From: Clostridia bacterium
GTDB taxonomy: Bacteria > Bacillota > Clostridia > Oscillospirales > CAG-382
DNA length: 20,642 bases
NCBI GenBank assembly: GCA_017938055.1
Contig: JAGBCG010000015.1
Coordinates: 1 to 20,642, forward strand
Direction of reading: 5' to 3'
Shown here: in pieces, positions 8,344 through 14,767 of the stretch
Numbering within the stretch: the stretch's first letter is position 1
Layout: each line of letters begins with the position of its first letter
The notes under the pieces: generated by a model
The model's input: only the letters and a program-made list of their open reading frames with translations
Databases searched by the model: none
What the model was told of the DNA's origin: nothing
Made by a program: the position numbers and the translations under genes

Positions 8344-8997
8344 TCAGAAAAGCTGCGACAGGGAAGCCCTTATAAGCTCCTCTGCAGTATTTCCCTGAGC
8401 ATTTGACAGTGCCTTTTGTGCCTGTGCCTTTGTATATCCCAAATTAACCAGTGCCTCAAGGGCGAGCTTATGGTTTTCAGTCTGCTCTTCGGCACGGGAT
8501 GCAGGCATAATTGTTTCACGTGAAACATCGTCGCTGTCCTCCATACCAAATTCAAGTACAAACGCATCAATTTTGTTTTTCAGGTCAATGCAAATTTTTT
8601 GTGCCGCCTTTTGTCCAACACCCTGAGCTTTAGAAATAAGCCTGATGTCATCCTGTCGTATAGCCATACATAAAGCATCGGGGGATAGGACTGACAAAAT
8701 TGCAAGTGATGCCTTGGGTCCTATTCCTGATACTGTTTGCAACAGACCAAACATCACGCTTTCCCTTCGCGAATAAAAGCCATACACCTCAAAGCTGTTT
8801 TCGTCTTTGATTTTCACAGTTGTATAGAGCTTTACCCTCATTTCAGACACTTCGCCGCTCGGCAAAAACGCACCGTCTGCCACAAGTCTGTCGTATGTGG
8901 TTGATGAAATCGTTGCACCATAGCCCACTCCGCCGCAATCTATCACTGCAAACTGTCGGGAAAGCTCTGTTAATTTACCGTCAATATAATGTATCAT
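8344..8997 (-). CDS. ruvA: Holliday junction DNA-binding protein RuvA
   Basis: RuvA binds four-way junctions as a tetramer and recruits RuvB. The 217-residue product starts MIHYIDGKLTEL (OB-fold domain I), has the tandem helix-hairpin-helix region LLQTVSGIGPKASLAILS and ISKAQGVGQKAAQKICIDLKNKI (domain II), and a C-terminal domain III (HKLALEALVNLGYTKAQAQKAL) that contacts RuvB. The flexible linker between domains II and III encodes VSRET, which is a perfect parS site (8512-8527) read through the coding frame. Its ATG overlaps the stop of the upstream lipoprotein gene by one base (TAATG), so translation is probably coupled. ruvB follows after 18 bases. Confidence 0.97.
   Translation of the reverse strand: MIHYIDGKLTELSRQFAVIDCGGVGYGATISSTTYDRLVADGAFLPSGEVSEMRVKLYTTVKIKDENSFEVYGFYSRRESVMFGLLQTVSGIGPKASLAILSVLSPDALCMAIRQDDIRLISKAQGVGQKAAQKICIDLKNKIDAFVLEFGMEDSDDVSRETIMPASRAEEQTENHKLALEALVNLGYTKAQAQKALSNAQGNTAEELIRASLSQLF
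8512..8527. other. parS: parS site (ParB/Spo0J binding), perfect 16-bp palindrome
   Basis: TGTTTCACGTGAAACA is an exact match to the canonical bacterial parS consensus bound by ParB/Spo0J. It lies in the ruvA linker, where it is read as V-S-R-E-T. Such sites nucleate ParB spreading and condensin loading, and cluster around the replication origin in most Firmicutes. A second perfect copy lies 3130 bases to the right. Confidence 0.93.
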
Positions 8998-9821
8998 TAG
9001 CTCAAGAAGTACTGCTTTGCAGTTTCAAAAAGTTCATCCTTGGTAAATTCCACTTCAAACTCGCCTTCTTCATAAGGCGCTATCGTATCTCTGTTGAAAT
9101 GAACAACTATTCCGGAGTCAGTAAAGTACCATCCATCCACAGTCGCTTCAACAATAGAGGAGGTAACCATGTCGTAATTTATAATCTCACCGTACTTAGC
9201 AGTAAGCTTGTCATAAAGCAAGCTGTCAGCGGCATCACGAGCATCATCGTCGCCCTCATCGTACATCACCTGTGTAATCTGCTCGCCGGTTTTAGCATCG
9301 AAATTATAGTAGAAGGTGTAAACGTTGTGATTGTTGTCACCCGCAAAGTATTCAATCGTTTCCTTAACGCAAACCACAAGGCCGTCATTTCTCATCAATT
9401 CATAATCAGAGCTTATACGCCAGGGAAAGCCGGCGTTTTGTTTATCAAAGTCCGCAGTTTTCAGTGCAGCCATAACATCCTGCATTAGAACATCGGCGTT
9501 TTCCGTGTTTCTGTCATGGGCAGACGCAAGAGCACTGCTCATGTTTTTTGAAATTGCAGAATTTGCCCTGTCAAAAGCGACCATCGACGCCTTTCTCAAG
9601 TTACCGGTTACATATATAACATCCTCATCCTGAGCCTTGAACGTTACAGGATACTCTCTTTCCACCATTGTAAAATGCGACTTTTCCGGTGCATTCTCGA
9701 TAGTTTCCGCAGATAAGGCCTGATCCTTGTCCGTGTTTTTCTCAGAATTGTTTGAACAGGATACACATGCTGCCACCAAAGCACCCGCCAAAATTATCGC
9801 AAAAATTCTCTTTTTATTCAT
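8997..9821 (-). CDS. DUF3298 (RsiV-like fold) lipoprotein
   Basis: A 274-residue exported lipoprotein of unknown function. The N-terminus MNKKRIFAIILAGALVAAC has a basic start, a hydrophobic stretch and a lipobox ending at Cys19 (VAAC; a second Cys follows at 22), then a Ser/Asn/Lys/Asp-rich tether. The body has the pattern of DUF4163/DUF3298 proteins: an early strand pair (REYPVTFKAQDEDVIYV), a central YYNFDAKTGEQITQVMYDEG segment, and the C-terminal signature WYFTDSGIVVHFNRDTIAPYEEGEFEVEF. The same fold occurs in the anti-sigma factor RsiV, but there is no membrane-spanning anti-sigma segment or sigma-factor gene here. ATG 9821 has AAAGGAAG upstream. It sits 65 bases after the M23 gene and overlaps ruvA by one base. 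The substrate is unknown; the outer-face location is inferred. Confidence 0.85.
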   Translation of the reverse strand: MNKKRIFAIILAGALVAACVSCSNNSEKNTDKDQALSAETIENAPEKSHFTMVEREYPVTFKAQDEDVIYVTGNLRKASMVAFDRANSAISKNMSSALASAHDRNTENADVLMQDVMAALKTADFDKQNAGFPWRISSDYELMRNDGLVVCVKETIEYFAGDNNHNVYTFYYNFDAKTGEQITQVMYDEGDDDARDAADSLLYDKLTAKYGEIINYDMVTSSIVEATVDGWYFTDSGIVVHFNRDTIAPYEEGEFEVEFTKDELFETAKQYFLS

Positions 9822-9886
9822 TCTTATAACTTCCTTTCAAAAATATTAGTCCATTTTTAGTATATGTAATTTTAAAATTTTTATAT

Positions 9887-11737
9887 TTATCTCGGCTCAA
9901 GATAGTTCAGAGGATTTACCGTTGCACCATCCTTGATTATTTCAAAATGAACGTGAACACCCAGTGTAAATCCCGTTGAGCCCATTTTCGCAATCAGCTG
10001 TCCCTGCTTGACTTTTTGAGTTTCTGCAACATACAGCTCCTGACAATGGGCATATCTTGTGATTGTACCATCATCATGCTGAATAAGCACACACAGTCCG
10101 TAGCCATTTCCGATATCCTTTGCCTGAATAACCGTTCCTCCGTCAGATGCGACCAAATCAAGTCCCTTGTCGCTCATCATATCAAGGCCTTTATGAAATT
10201 CATTACTTCCGCCAAGAACTCGCCAGCCATACGTACTGGAAAGAGAGCCGGCACTCGGATAAATATATGTACCGGTAGACTTATACTGCTTTTCTTCCTC
10301 TGTGAGAGGCCGTGTGCCAAGCTTTTTAACAGCATCAACCGGCTCGGATATTACCTCCTGACTCAAAAGTCTTCTTGAAACCTCCTTGCCGTCTGTGTAA
10401 TCCACAGAGTACGTTGCCTTTCTTCTTCCGTTTTTTCCAGAGCTTATCGGAACTGTAAGTCCCTCCGGCAAAACATCATCATATATATATTCAGTGGAGA
10501 AGGGGAGAATCTCATCCGCAACCACCGTTTTTGTAATAACCGCTTCTAAAGACACAGAGAATGTGTCAGCGTTGCCGGAGCTATTTGAAACGTCACTTGA
10601 TGTACCAACAGAATGTCCTTGCGTCATCAGCGTTTTATTAACCGTCAGATCATCGCTCAATTCCGCAGAAGCCGCACCATCCAAATCAGGCAACGACAGC
10701 AGGTGTCTAAGCTCACTTTCGTCAACAAACAAATCTTCAGGATAAGCTCCTTGTTGAACAACAAAGTCCTTATATCCGATATTTTGAACATTTTCTTCTT
10801 TAACCAACTGTGGATATTTTTGCAAAACGCTCTCATATATGCAATTTTCAAGCAGCGTTTTATTTTCAACAGCACATACCGGCAAATCGCCCTTATACAA
10901 ACAATATCCCGGCATCATGCTCTCGTGTGCAACCTCGTGCAGCACCTTATTAAGCTTTGCTTCGTTAAGAAGCTGTGCTCTTTCAGCCCTTGCAGCTTTG
11001 TATTCAAAACTGCAGTCAAGAACATATGGCATGCCAAGGCCCACTGAAATCGAGGACTCCACCGCGTCCTTAGCCTTGTTGACTTCTTGTATCGTCTGAA
11101 CATTTCCCACATGCTCGCCGTCTATATAAAGCTGCAAAACAGGCGTATTAGCTCTATAATCAAGAGATTCGCTCCACCAAAAAGTTCCCAGTACGGCAGC
11201 TAAGCCAACAAAAACAACCGCCAACAGCCCAGACACACTCTTACGCACAGAACCCGAGGCTTCCGCACCTTTAGCAAGGCTTGTACCAAGTCGCATCGTC
11301 CCCACCTTTATTTTATGCGAAGCTCTGCAGATTGCCACAGGAAGCTCAAGCAGTTTAAGTGCAACAGACCATTTGTTGTGCTTCCACAAATTTGTACCAT
11401 TACCAAACCACGAAACCGGATGCATATGGACATTTTCAAACTGTTTTTTTACGCCCACACCCGATGAGTAATAATTATCACAGCACTTCAGGTAAATAGT
11501 GTTATATGTGCTCTCTATTACAGAAAGTCCATTATTACGAAAGCTCTTATACAGCTTTCTTGCATCAGGACTTTTCACGCTTTTGTCAGTATTAGCTACG
11601 TCTATTATTGCCGCTTTGTTTGCTCCAGACGTTTCACACAATGTTTCACGTGAAACATTCGAGTTGCTTTTTCGAACGTTTGTTCTTTTTTCTGCGTTTT
11701 CCAGCATTTGTATATTGTTTTTAAAACCCTTTAACAA
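9887..11737 (-). CDS. Membrane-anchored M23 (LytM-type) peptidase with G5 domain
   Basis: A 616-residue cell-wall endopeptidase candidate. A ~165-residue cytoplasmic part comes first, then one membrane segment (SGLLAVVFVGLAAVLGTFWW, about 168-187), an extracellular stalk, a G5-like domain (about 385-470, ITKTVVADEILPFSTEYIYD to KEVSRRLLSQEV), and a C-terminal M23 domain. Its metal and catalytic residues are intact: His515 and Asp519 (HKGLD), His564 (RYAH), His595 and His597 (HVHFE). It should cut peptide cross-links in peptidoglycan. The start is TTG 11737 with a strong AAGGAGG seven bases upstream. A perfect parS site (11642-11657) lies in the N-terminal cytoplasmic part, read as VSRET. It is the first gene of the long minus-strand block. 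Its cytoplasmic half resembles nothing I recognise. Confidence 0.9.
   Translation of the reverse strand: MLKGFKNNIQMLENAEKRTNVRKSNSNVSRETLCETSGANKAAIIDVANTDKSVKSPDARKLYKSFRNNGLSVIESTYNTIYLKCCDNYYSSGVGVKKQFENVHMHPVSWFGNGTNLWKHNKWSVALKLLELPVAICRASHKIKVGTMRLGTSLAKGAEASGSVRKSVSGLLAVVFVGLAAVLGTFWWSESLDYRANTPVLQLYIDGEHVGNVQTIQEVNKAKDAVESSISVGLGMPYVLDCSFEYKAARAERAQLLNEAKLNKVLHEVAHESMMPGYCLYKGDLPVCAVENKTLLENCIYESVLQKYPQLVKEENVQNIGYKDFVVQQGAYPEDLFVDESELRHLLSLPDLDGAASAELSDDLTVNKTLMTQGHSVGTSSDVSNSSGNADTFSVSLEAVITKTVVADEILPFSTEYIYDDVLPEGLTVPISSGKNGRRKATYSVDYTDGKEVSRRLLSQEVISEPVDAVKKLGTRPLTEEEKQYKSTGTYIYPSAGSLSSTYGWRVLGGSNEFHKGLDMMSDKGLDLVASDGGTVIQAKDIGNGYGLCVLIQHDDGTITRYAHCQELYVAETQKVKQGQLIAKMGSTGFTLGVHVHFEIIKDGATVNPLNYLEPR
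11642..11657. other. parS: parS site (ParB/Spo0J binding), perfect 16-bp palindrome
   Basis: A second exact TGTTTCACGTGAAACA. Flanking bases extend the palindrome to 20 bp (AATGTTTCACGTGAAACATT, 11640-11659). It lies near the 5' end of the M23 peptidase gene and is read through as V-S-R-E-T, the same pentapeptide as in ruvA. Confidence 0.94.
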
Positions 11738-11766
11738 TCAGTCGCCTCCTTTCCGCATAAATTGGC

Positions 11767-11794
11767 ACAATACTTTGATTGTACACATATTCAA
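11767..11794 (-). promoter_or_regulatory. Candidate sigma-A promoter for the M23 peptidase gene
   Basis: On the minus strand, TTGAAT (11794-11789) and TATTGT (11772-11767) are separated by 16 bases, about 30 bases upstream of the TTG start and its AAGGAGG site. The match is moderate and the surroundings are AT-rich, so other -10 choices are possible. Confidence 0.35.
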
Positions 11795-11962
11795 GTTACA
11801 TTATATATATACTGCATGAACAAATCAACCTTTGAGATGAATGTTTACCATCTCGAAACAAATAACCGCCATAAATAAAGCAAATTTGTTAACATTTATA
11901 GGATTATTTTCAATCAATTTTATGATATTGTCATCAAATATAAGCACAAAACACAAAACAAC

Positions 11963-11996
11963 AGCTCCTCTTGACGATTAAGGCATCAGAGGAGCT
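11963..11996 (-). terminator. Hairpin terminator downstream of the WYL regulator
   Basis: AGCTCCTCT (11963-11971) and AGAGGAGCT (11988-11996) form a perfect 9-bp stem with a 16-base loop, about 10 bases past the regulator's stop. On the minus strand the stem is followed by a T-rich stretch (GTTGTTTTGTGTTTTG), so it should stop regulator transcripts before the M23 gene. On the plus strand the tract is only TTTCTC. Confidence 0.75.
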
Positions 11997-12005
11997 TTCT
12001 CATAT

Positions 12006-12997
12006 TCAGTTATAGTTATCGAGGACATTTTTGCAGTATTCTTTAAACTGCAACTGTATTTCCGAAGACGTTTCAATTCTCACCTTATCTCCAAAAGAGA
12101 AAAGCCAGCCGAAAAAGTGAGAGCTAACCACCACGTCGCAATACACATAAATTTTGTCAGGATTATCACTCTGACGCATAAAAACGTCTTTGCCAAACCT
12201 GTCTATAACCACACCGCACATTGACTTGTCAAATTCAAGACACACCTTGCTTGACACCCCTCCAAACATATTGAAAACCTTTTTGGAATACATGGATATG
12301 TCTGCCTCATTAAAGGCTTCCTTGCCTTGTCTTATGCTGTCACAAAGGGAAATCTCAAGCATTTTATCTACACGGTAGTGCTTTATTATTCTGTCCTTGT
12401 GATCAAACGCAACAAGATAGTAATTTTCGTCATCCCAGTTAAGAGCAAAAGGACTCACGTTGTATTTTTCTCCGTCATGCCTCAAAACCCGTTCCTTTTT
12501 CACGTTATATTCAAAGTACTTAAAGGTTATAGCCTTGTCGCTTGCTATGGCAGTATGAATCTTGTCCACATTGTAATAAATGCTTTCATTCATGCTCTTT
12601 ATTCGATTGGATATGGTCACCTGTCTTGAAAGCTCCGCTGCTTCATGTCGGCTACAAAGCGTTTCAAGCTTGTGTATAAGGGCATGGGACTTTTTATCGG
12701 TAATAAATTTAGCAACCTGCACCGCATCTACAAGAAGCTTAAGCTCCGACACCTCAAAAAGTCTGTCTGCAACATAATATCCCGTTGAGTTTTTTGATTT
12801 TACAGACATAACCTCTGTACCGAACATTCTTAACTGTTCAAATCGTCATAAAGGCTTTTTCGCTCGGCGGAAATTCCAAGTCCTGCAAGATAATCTATAA
12901 GCTCATTTATGGTAACGGTGTGATTCTCGTCGGTATTTTCAAGAAAATACTTGTTAAGATATAAAAGCTTAAGCTTTTGATTTGACTGCTTTGACAT
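12006..12997 (-). pseudogene. WYL-domain transcriptional regulator, split by a single-base frameshift
   Basis: The first 55 codons (ATG 12997, AAGGGG site upstream; MSKQSNQKLKLLYLNKYF, then VTINELIDYLAGLGISAERKSLYDDLNS) are the helix-turn-helix part of a WYL regulator and end at TAA 12832-12830. The protein continues one frame away as LRMFGTEVMSVKSKNSTGYYV, where R-x-F-G-x-x-(I/V) is exactly what normally follows such an HTH. The effector part has the WYL pattern YNVSPFALNWDDENYYLVAFDH with HYRVDKM. One missing base near 12833-12835 (AG-TTA instead of AGN-TTA) repairs it to about 330 residues, the family norm. WYL proteins sense small ligands or nucleic acids and regulate varied genes; the target here is unknown. 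The internal ATG at 12827, two bases after the stop, could allow coupled translation of the C-terminal part, but has no ribosome-binding site. May be real decay or consensus error. Confidence 0.85.
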
Positions 12998-13030
12998 AAC
13001 AAACCCCTTTTCAATAAATACTTATCATAA

Positions 13031-13061
13031 TGAATAAATGATGTAATTTTGAGCAAAATAT
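13031..13061 (+). promoter_or_regulatory. Candidate forespore (sigma-F/G-like) promoter for spoIIQ
   Basis: TGAATAA (13031-13037) and GCAAAATAT (13053-13061) are 15 bases apart, about 25 bases upstream of the spoIIQ start. The -35 half resembles the xGxATA element used by sigma-F and sigma-G; the -10 half fits only loosely. In B. subtilis spoIIQ is transcribed by sigma-F, which makes this placement attractive. The assignment is by eye and the leader would be short. Confidence 0.35.
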
Positions 13062-13086
13062 GACATGAATCCAAAGAAAGGAAGCC

Positions 13087-13944
13087 ATGCATATGAAAAA
13101 GAACAATCAAAATTCCACCAAAAAAACACTTAAAAAGCAGCTTATAAGTGGCGGCGTATACATTGCTCTGTCAGCCGTTGCCGTAGCCGTAACCGTAAAT
13201 ACCGCAGTTTCAATAATGTCTAAAAACAACAATCTTCCAGGCATCGACGAAGCTTCCGGCAATGACTCAAACAAAATGCAGCTCAACCTGCCGACAGTTC
13301 CCGAAAACATTGTAATGCCAAATGTCGATATTCCTTTTTCCGCAGAAATACCCTCTGACGACAATGTATCTGTGTCCGAATCACCCTCGGGAATAAGTGC
13401 AGAAATTTTTGACGAAACACAAGATTCTTCTCTTTTAACAGGCGACATACTCACTCTGACAGAAAACCAGTCTGACGAGCTTTCAGAGTATGACGTTAAA
13501 GAAATTGCATCAAACACAAACCTCGGTCAAGACACCTTCATCAAGCCCTGTGACGGTTTTGTTACTGTAGAGCACTCGGTTGATATACCTGTATACTCGT
13601 CTACCTTTGGCGACTACCGCACTCACTGCGGAATAGACATTGCCGCAGATAAGGGTGCTGTTGTAAGTGCGGTAAAAGGCGGAGTAATTACAAAAATATA
13701 CACCGACGATTTGTACGGGCATACTCTACACCTTGAAACTCCCGACGGCTACACCTTTGTATACTCCAACCTGTCAATGCCGTTATCTCAGGGAATAGAG
13801 GAAGGACTTGCCGTTTCCACAGGAACAGTCCTTGCAAGCGTCGGGGACAGTGCCATCTGTGAATCAGCACAGGAAAGTCATCTTCATTTTGAAGTGCAAA
13901 AAGATAACTGCTATATAAATCCCCTTGATATAATAGTTTTCTAA
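13087..13944 (+). CDS. spoIIQ: SpoIIQ-like membrane-anchored M23 protein
   Basis: In spore-formers SpoIIQ sits in the forespore membrane and joins SpoIIIAH across the intermembrane space, forming the engulfment ratchet and feeding-tube channel. This 285-residue protein has a basic N-terminus, one membrane segment (GGVYIALSAVAVAVTVNTAV, about 22-41), a ~115-residue low-complexity Ser/Asp/Glu/Pro-rich linker, and a C-terminal LytM domain with FGDYRTHCGIDIAADKGA and ESHLHFEVQKDNCYINPLDI. Zinc ligands His180, Asp184 and His267 are present, as is His265, unlike degenerate B. subtilis SpoIIQ; the YxHx histidine is Asn228 (VYSNL). The RTHxGIDIAA...YSNLS pattern favours SpoIIQ over ordinary M23 enzymes. 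AAAGGA precedes ATG 13087; a second ATG at 13093 is possible. It is divergent from the WYL gene. No spoIIIA genes are in the window. Confidence 0.82.
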   Translation: MHMKKNNQNSTKKTLKKQLISGGVYIALSAVAVAVTVNTAVSIMSKNNNLPGIDEASGNDSNKMQLNLPTVPENIVMPNVDIPFSAEIPSDDNVSVSESPSGISAEIFDETQDSSLLTGDILTLTENQSDELSEYDVKEIASNTNLGQDTFIKPCDGFVTVEHSVDIPVYSSTFGDYRTHCGIDIAADKGAVVSAVKGGVITKIYTDDLYGHTLHLETPDGYTFVYSNLSMPLSQGIEEGLAVSTGTVLASVGDSAICESAQESHLHFEVQKDNCYINPLDIIVF

Positions 13945-13959
13945 AGCAATTCGTGGGGT

Positions 13960-14069
13960 TGTAGCAAAATGATTTGTTACAACCTCGAACATACAAAAAT
14001 GCACAATTATTCGTAGGGGACGATGCCCACATCGTCCCGTTTTTTGTGCAATCTGCGAATTTTGCTACA
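13960..14069. repeat. Nested inverted-repeat element between convergent genes
   Basis: Three inverted repeats are nested around a common centre: outer TGTAGCAAAAT (13960-13970) with ATTTTGCTACA (14059-14069), middle TGCACAA (14000-14006) with TTGTGCA (14044-14050), and inner GGGACGATG (14017-14025) with CATCGTCCC (14030-14038). In addition GGTTGTA and TACAACC pair within the left side (13957-13985). The element fills almost the whole gap between spoIIQ and mnmM. It resembles the small palindromic intergenic repeats scattered through Clostridia genomes. Confidence 0.7.
14017..14045 (+). terminator. Rho-independent terminator of spoIIQ
   Basis: GGGACGATG and CATCGTCCC form a perfect 9-bp GC-rich stem with a 4-base loop, followed by GTTTTTT on the plus strand, about 70 bases past the spoIIQ stop. 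It is the core of the nested repeat. The minus-strand side lacks a clear T tract directly after the stem, so termination of mnmM here is less sure. Confidence 0.8.
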
Positions 14070-14075
14070 GCTCCT

Positions 14076-14630
14076 TTATTTATCGTATCTTTCCACGGCG
14101 ATAATAAAGGGGGCATCGGGCGAATTTATAATTCTCAGATGTGTAACACAGTACTCAAATCTCGACAATTTAGAAAGCTCCTCAAGAAGCATTTCTCCCT
14201 CAAGACAGCCCTCCTCATGACCGGGATATACGTTAATTACCACTATACCGCCCTTTTGCAAAAGAGAAATTGCCGCATTTATGGCGGGCATTGTGCTTTC
14301 CCTCATGGTGTGAATCGTCTTATCTCCGCCGGGCAGATACCCAAGATTAAACATTCCCGCCTTTATCGGCTCTTTGATATATTCCAGAGCTTTTGCGTGG
14401 CTGTCATGGATAATAACTGCATTGTCAAGTCCTGCTTTGGCAAGACGCTTTTTTGTGTTCTCCACAGCCTGAGCCTGAATGTCAAAGGCATACACCTTTC
14501 CGCACGGCACTTTTCTGCAAAGGTATTCCGTATCATAACCATTACCCATTGTAAAATCAGCAACCACGTCACTTTCCTTTATCCCGCACGCTTCAAGAAA
14601 TCCCTTTGAAACATCTAACAACTGATACAT
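14076..14630 (-). CDS. mnmM: MnmM/YtqB-type SAM-dependent tRNA methyltransferase
   Basis: A 184-residue class I methyltransferase of the YtqB (rRNA_methylase, PF06962-like) family. Characterised Gram-positive members (MnmM) methylate nm5s2U at the tRNA wobble position to mnm5s2U. The SAM-binding motif I is VVADFTMGNGYDTEYL (usually DATxGNGxDT), followed by YAFDIQAQAV (acidic end of strand 2), and the family-specific MFNLGYLPGGDKTIHT. The C-terminal half has GGIVVINVYPGHEEG and a final FIIAVERYDK. The start is ATG 14630 with GGAGG five bases upstream; an in-frame TTG at 14642 overlaps that site and is unlikely. It has its own good promoter, is divergent from the PBP gene and convergent with spoIIQ. 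Confidence 0.88.
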   Translation of the reverse strand: MYQLLDVSKGFLEACGIKESDVVADFTMGNGYDTEYLCRKVPCGKVYAFDIQAQAVENTKKRLAKAGLDNAVIIHDSHAKALEYIKEPIKAGMFNLGYLPGGDKTIHTMRESTMPAINAAISLLQKGGIVVINVYPGHEEGCLEGEMLLEELSKLSRFEYCVTHLRIINSPDAPFIIAVERYDK

Positions 14631-14660
14631 ACTTTCCTCCAAAACTCGTTTCTTTTATTT

Positions 14661-14689
14661 ATTTTACCACAAGCTACACATATTTTCAA
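14661..14689 (-). promoter_or_regulatory. Sigma-A promoter of mnmM
   Basis: On the minus strand, TTGAAA (14689-14684) and TAAAAT (14666-14661) are separated by exactly 17 bases, with transcription expected to start near 14654, about 24 bases upstream of the ATG. Confidence 0.7.
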
Positions 14690-14767
14690 GTCCCGAAAAA
14701 CAGAGGTTTTTTGAGTGCTTGTTATGTTTATTTTTTCTTGTTGTGTAAATAATATCTTTGGAGAGTG

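Noticed and set aside
8820..9488. A 222-codon plus-strand frame opposite ruvA and the lipoprotein gene
   Set aside because: It spans two real minus-strand genes, has no conserved motifs and no Shine-Dalgarno sequence.
14719..14755. A promoter for the PBP gene (TTGTTA with downstream TAAATA or TAATAT)
   Set aside because: Spacing is 21 bases or more for the acceptable -10 choices, so I could not support one specific promoter.
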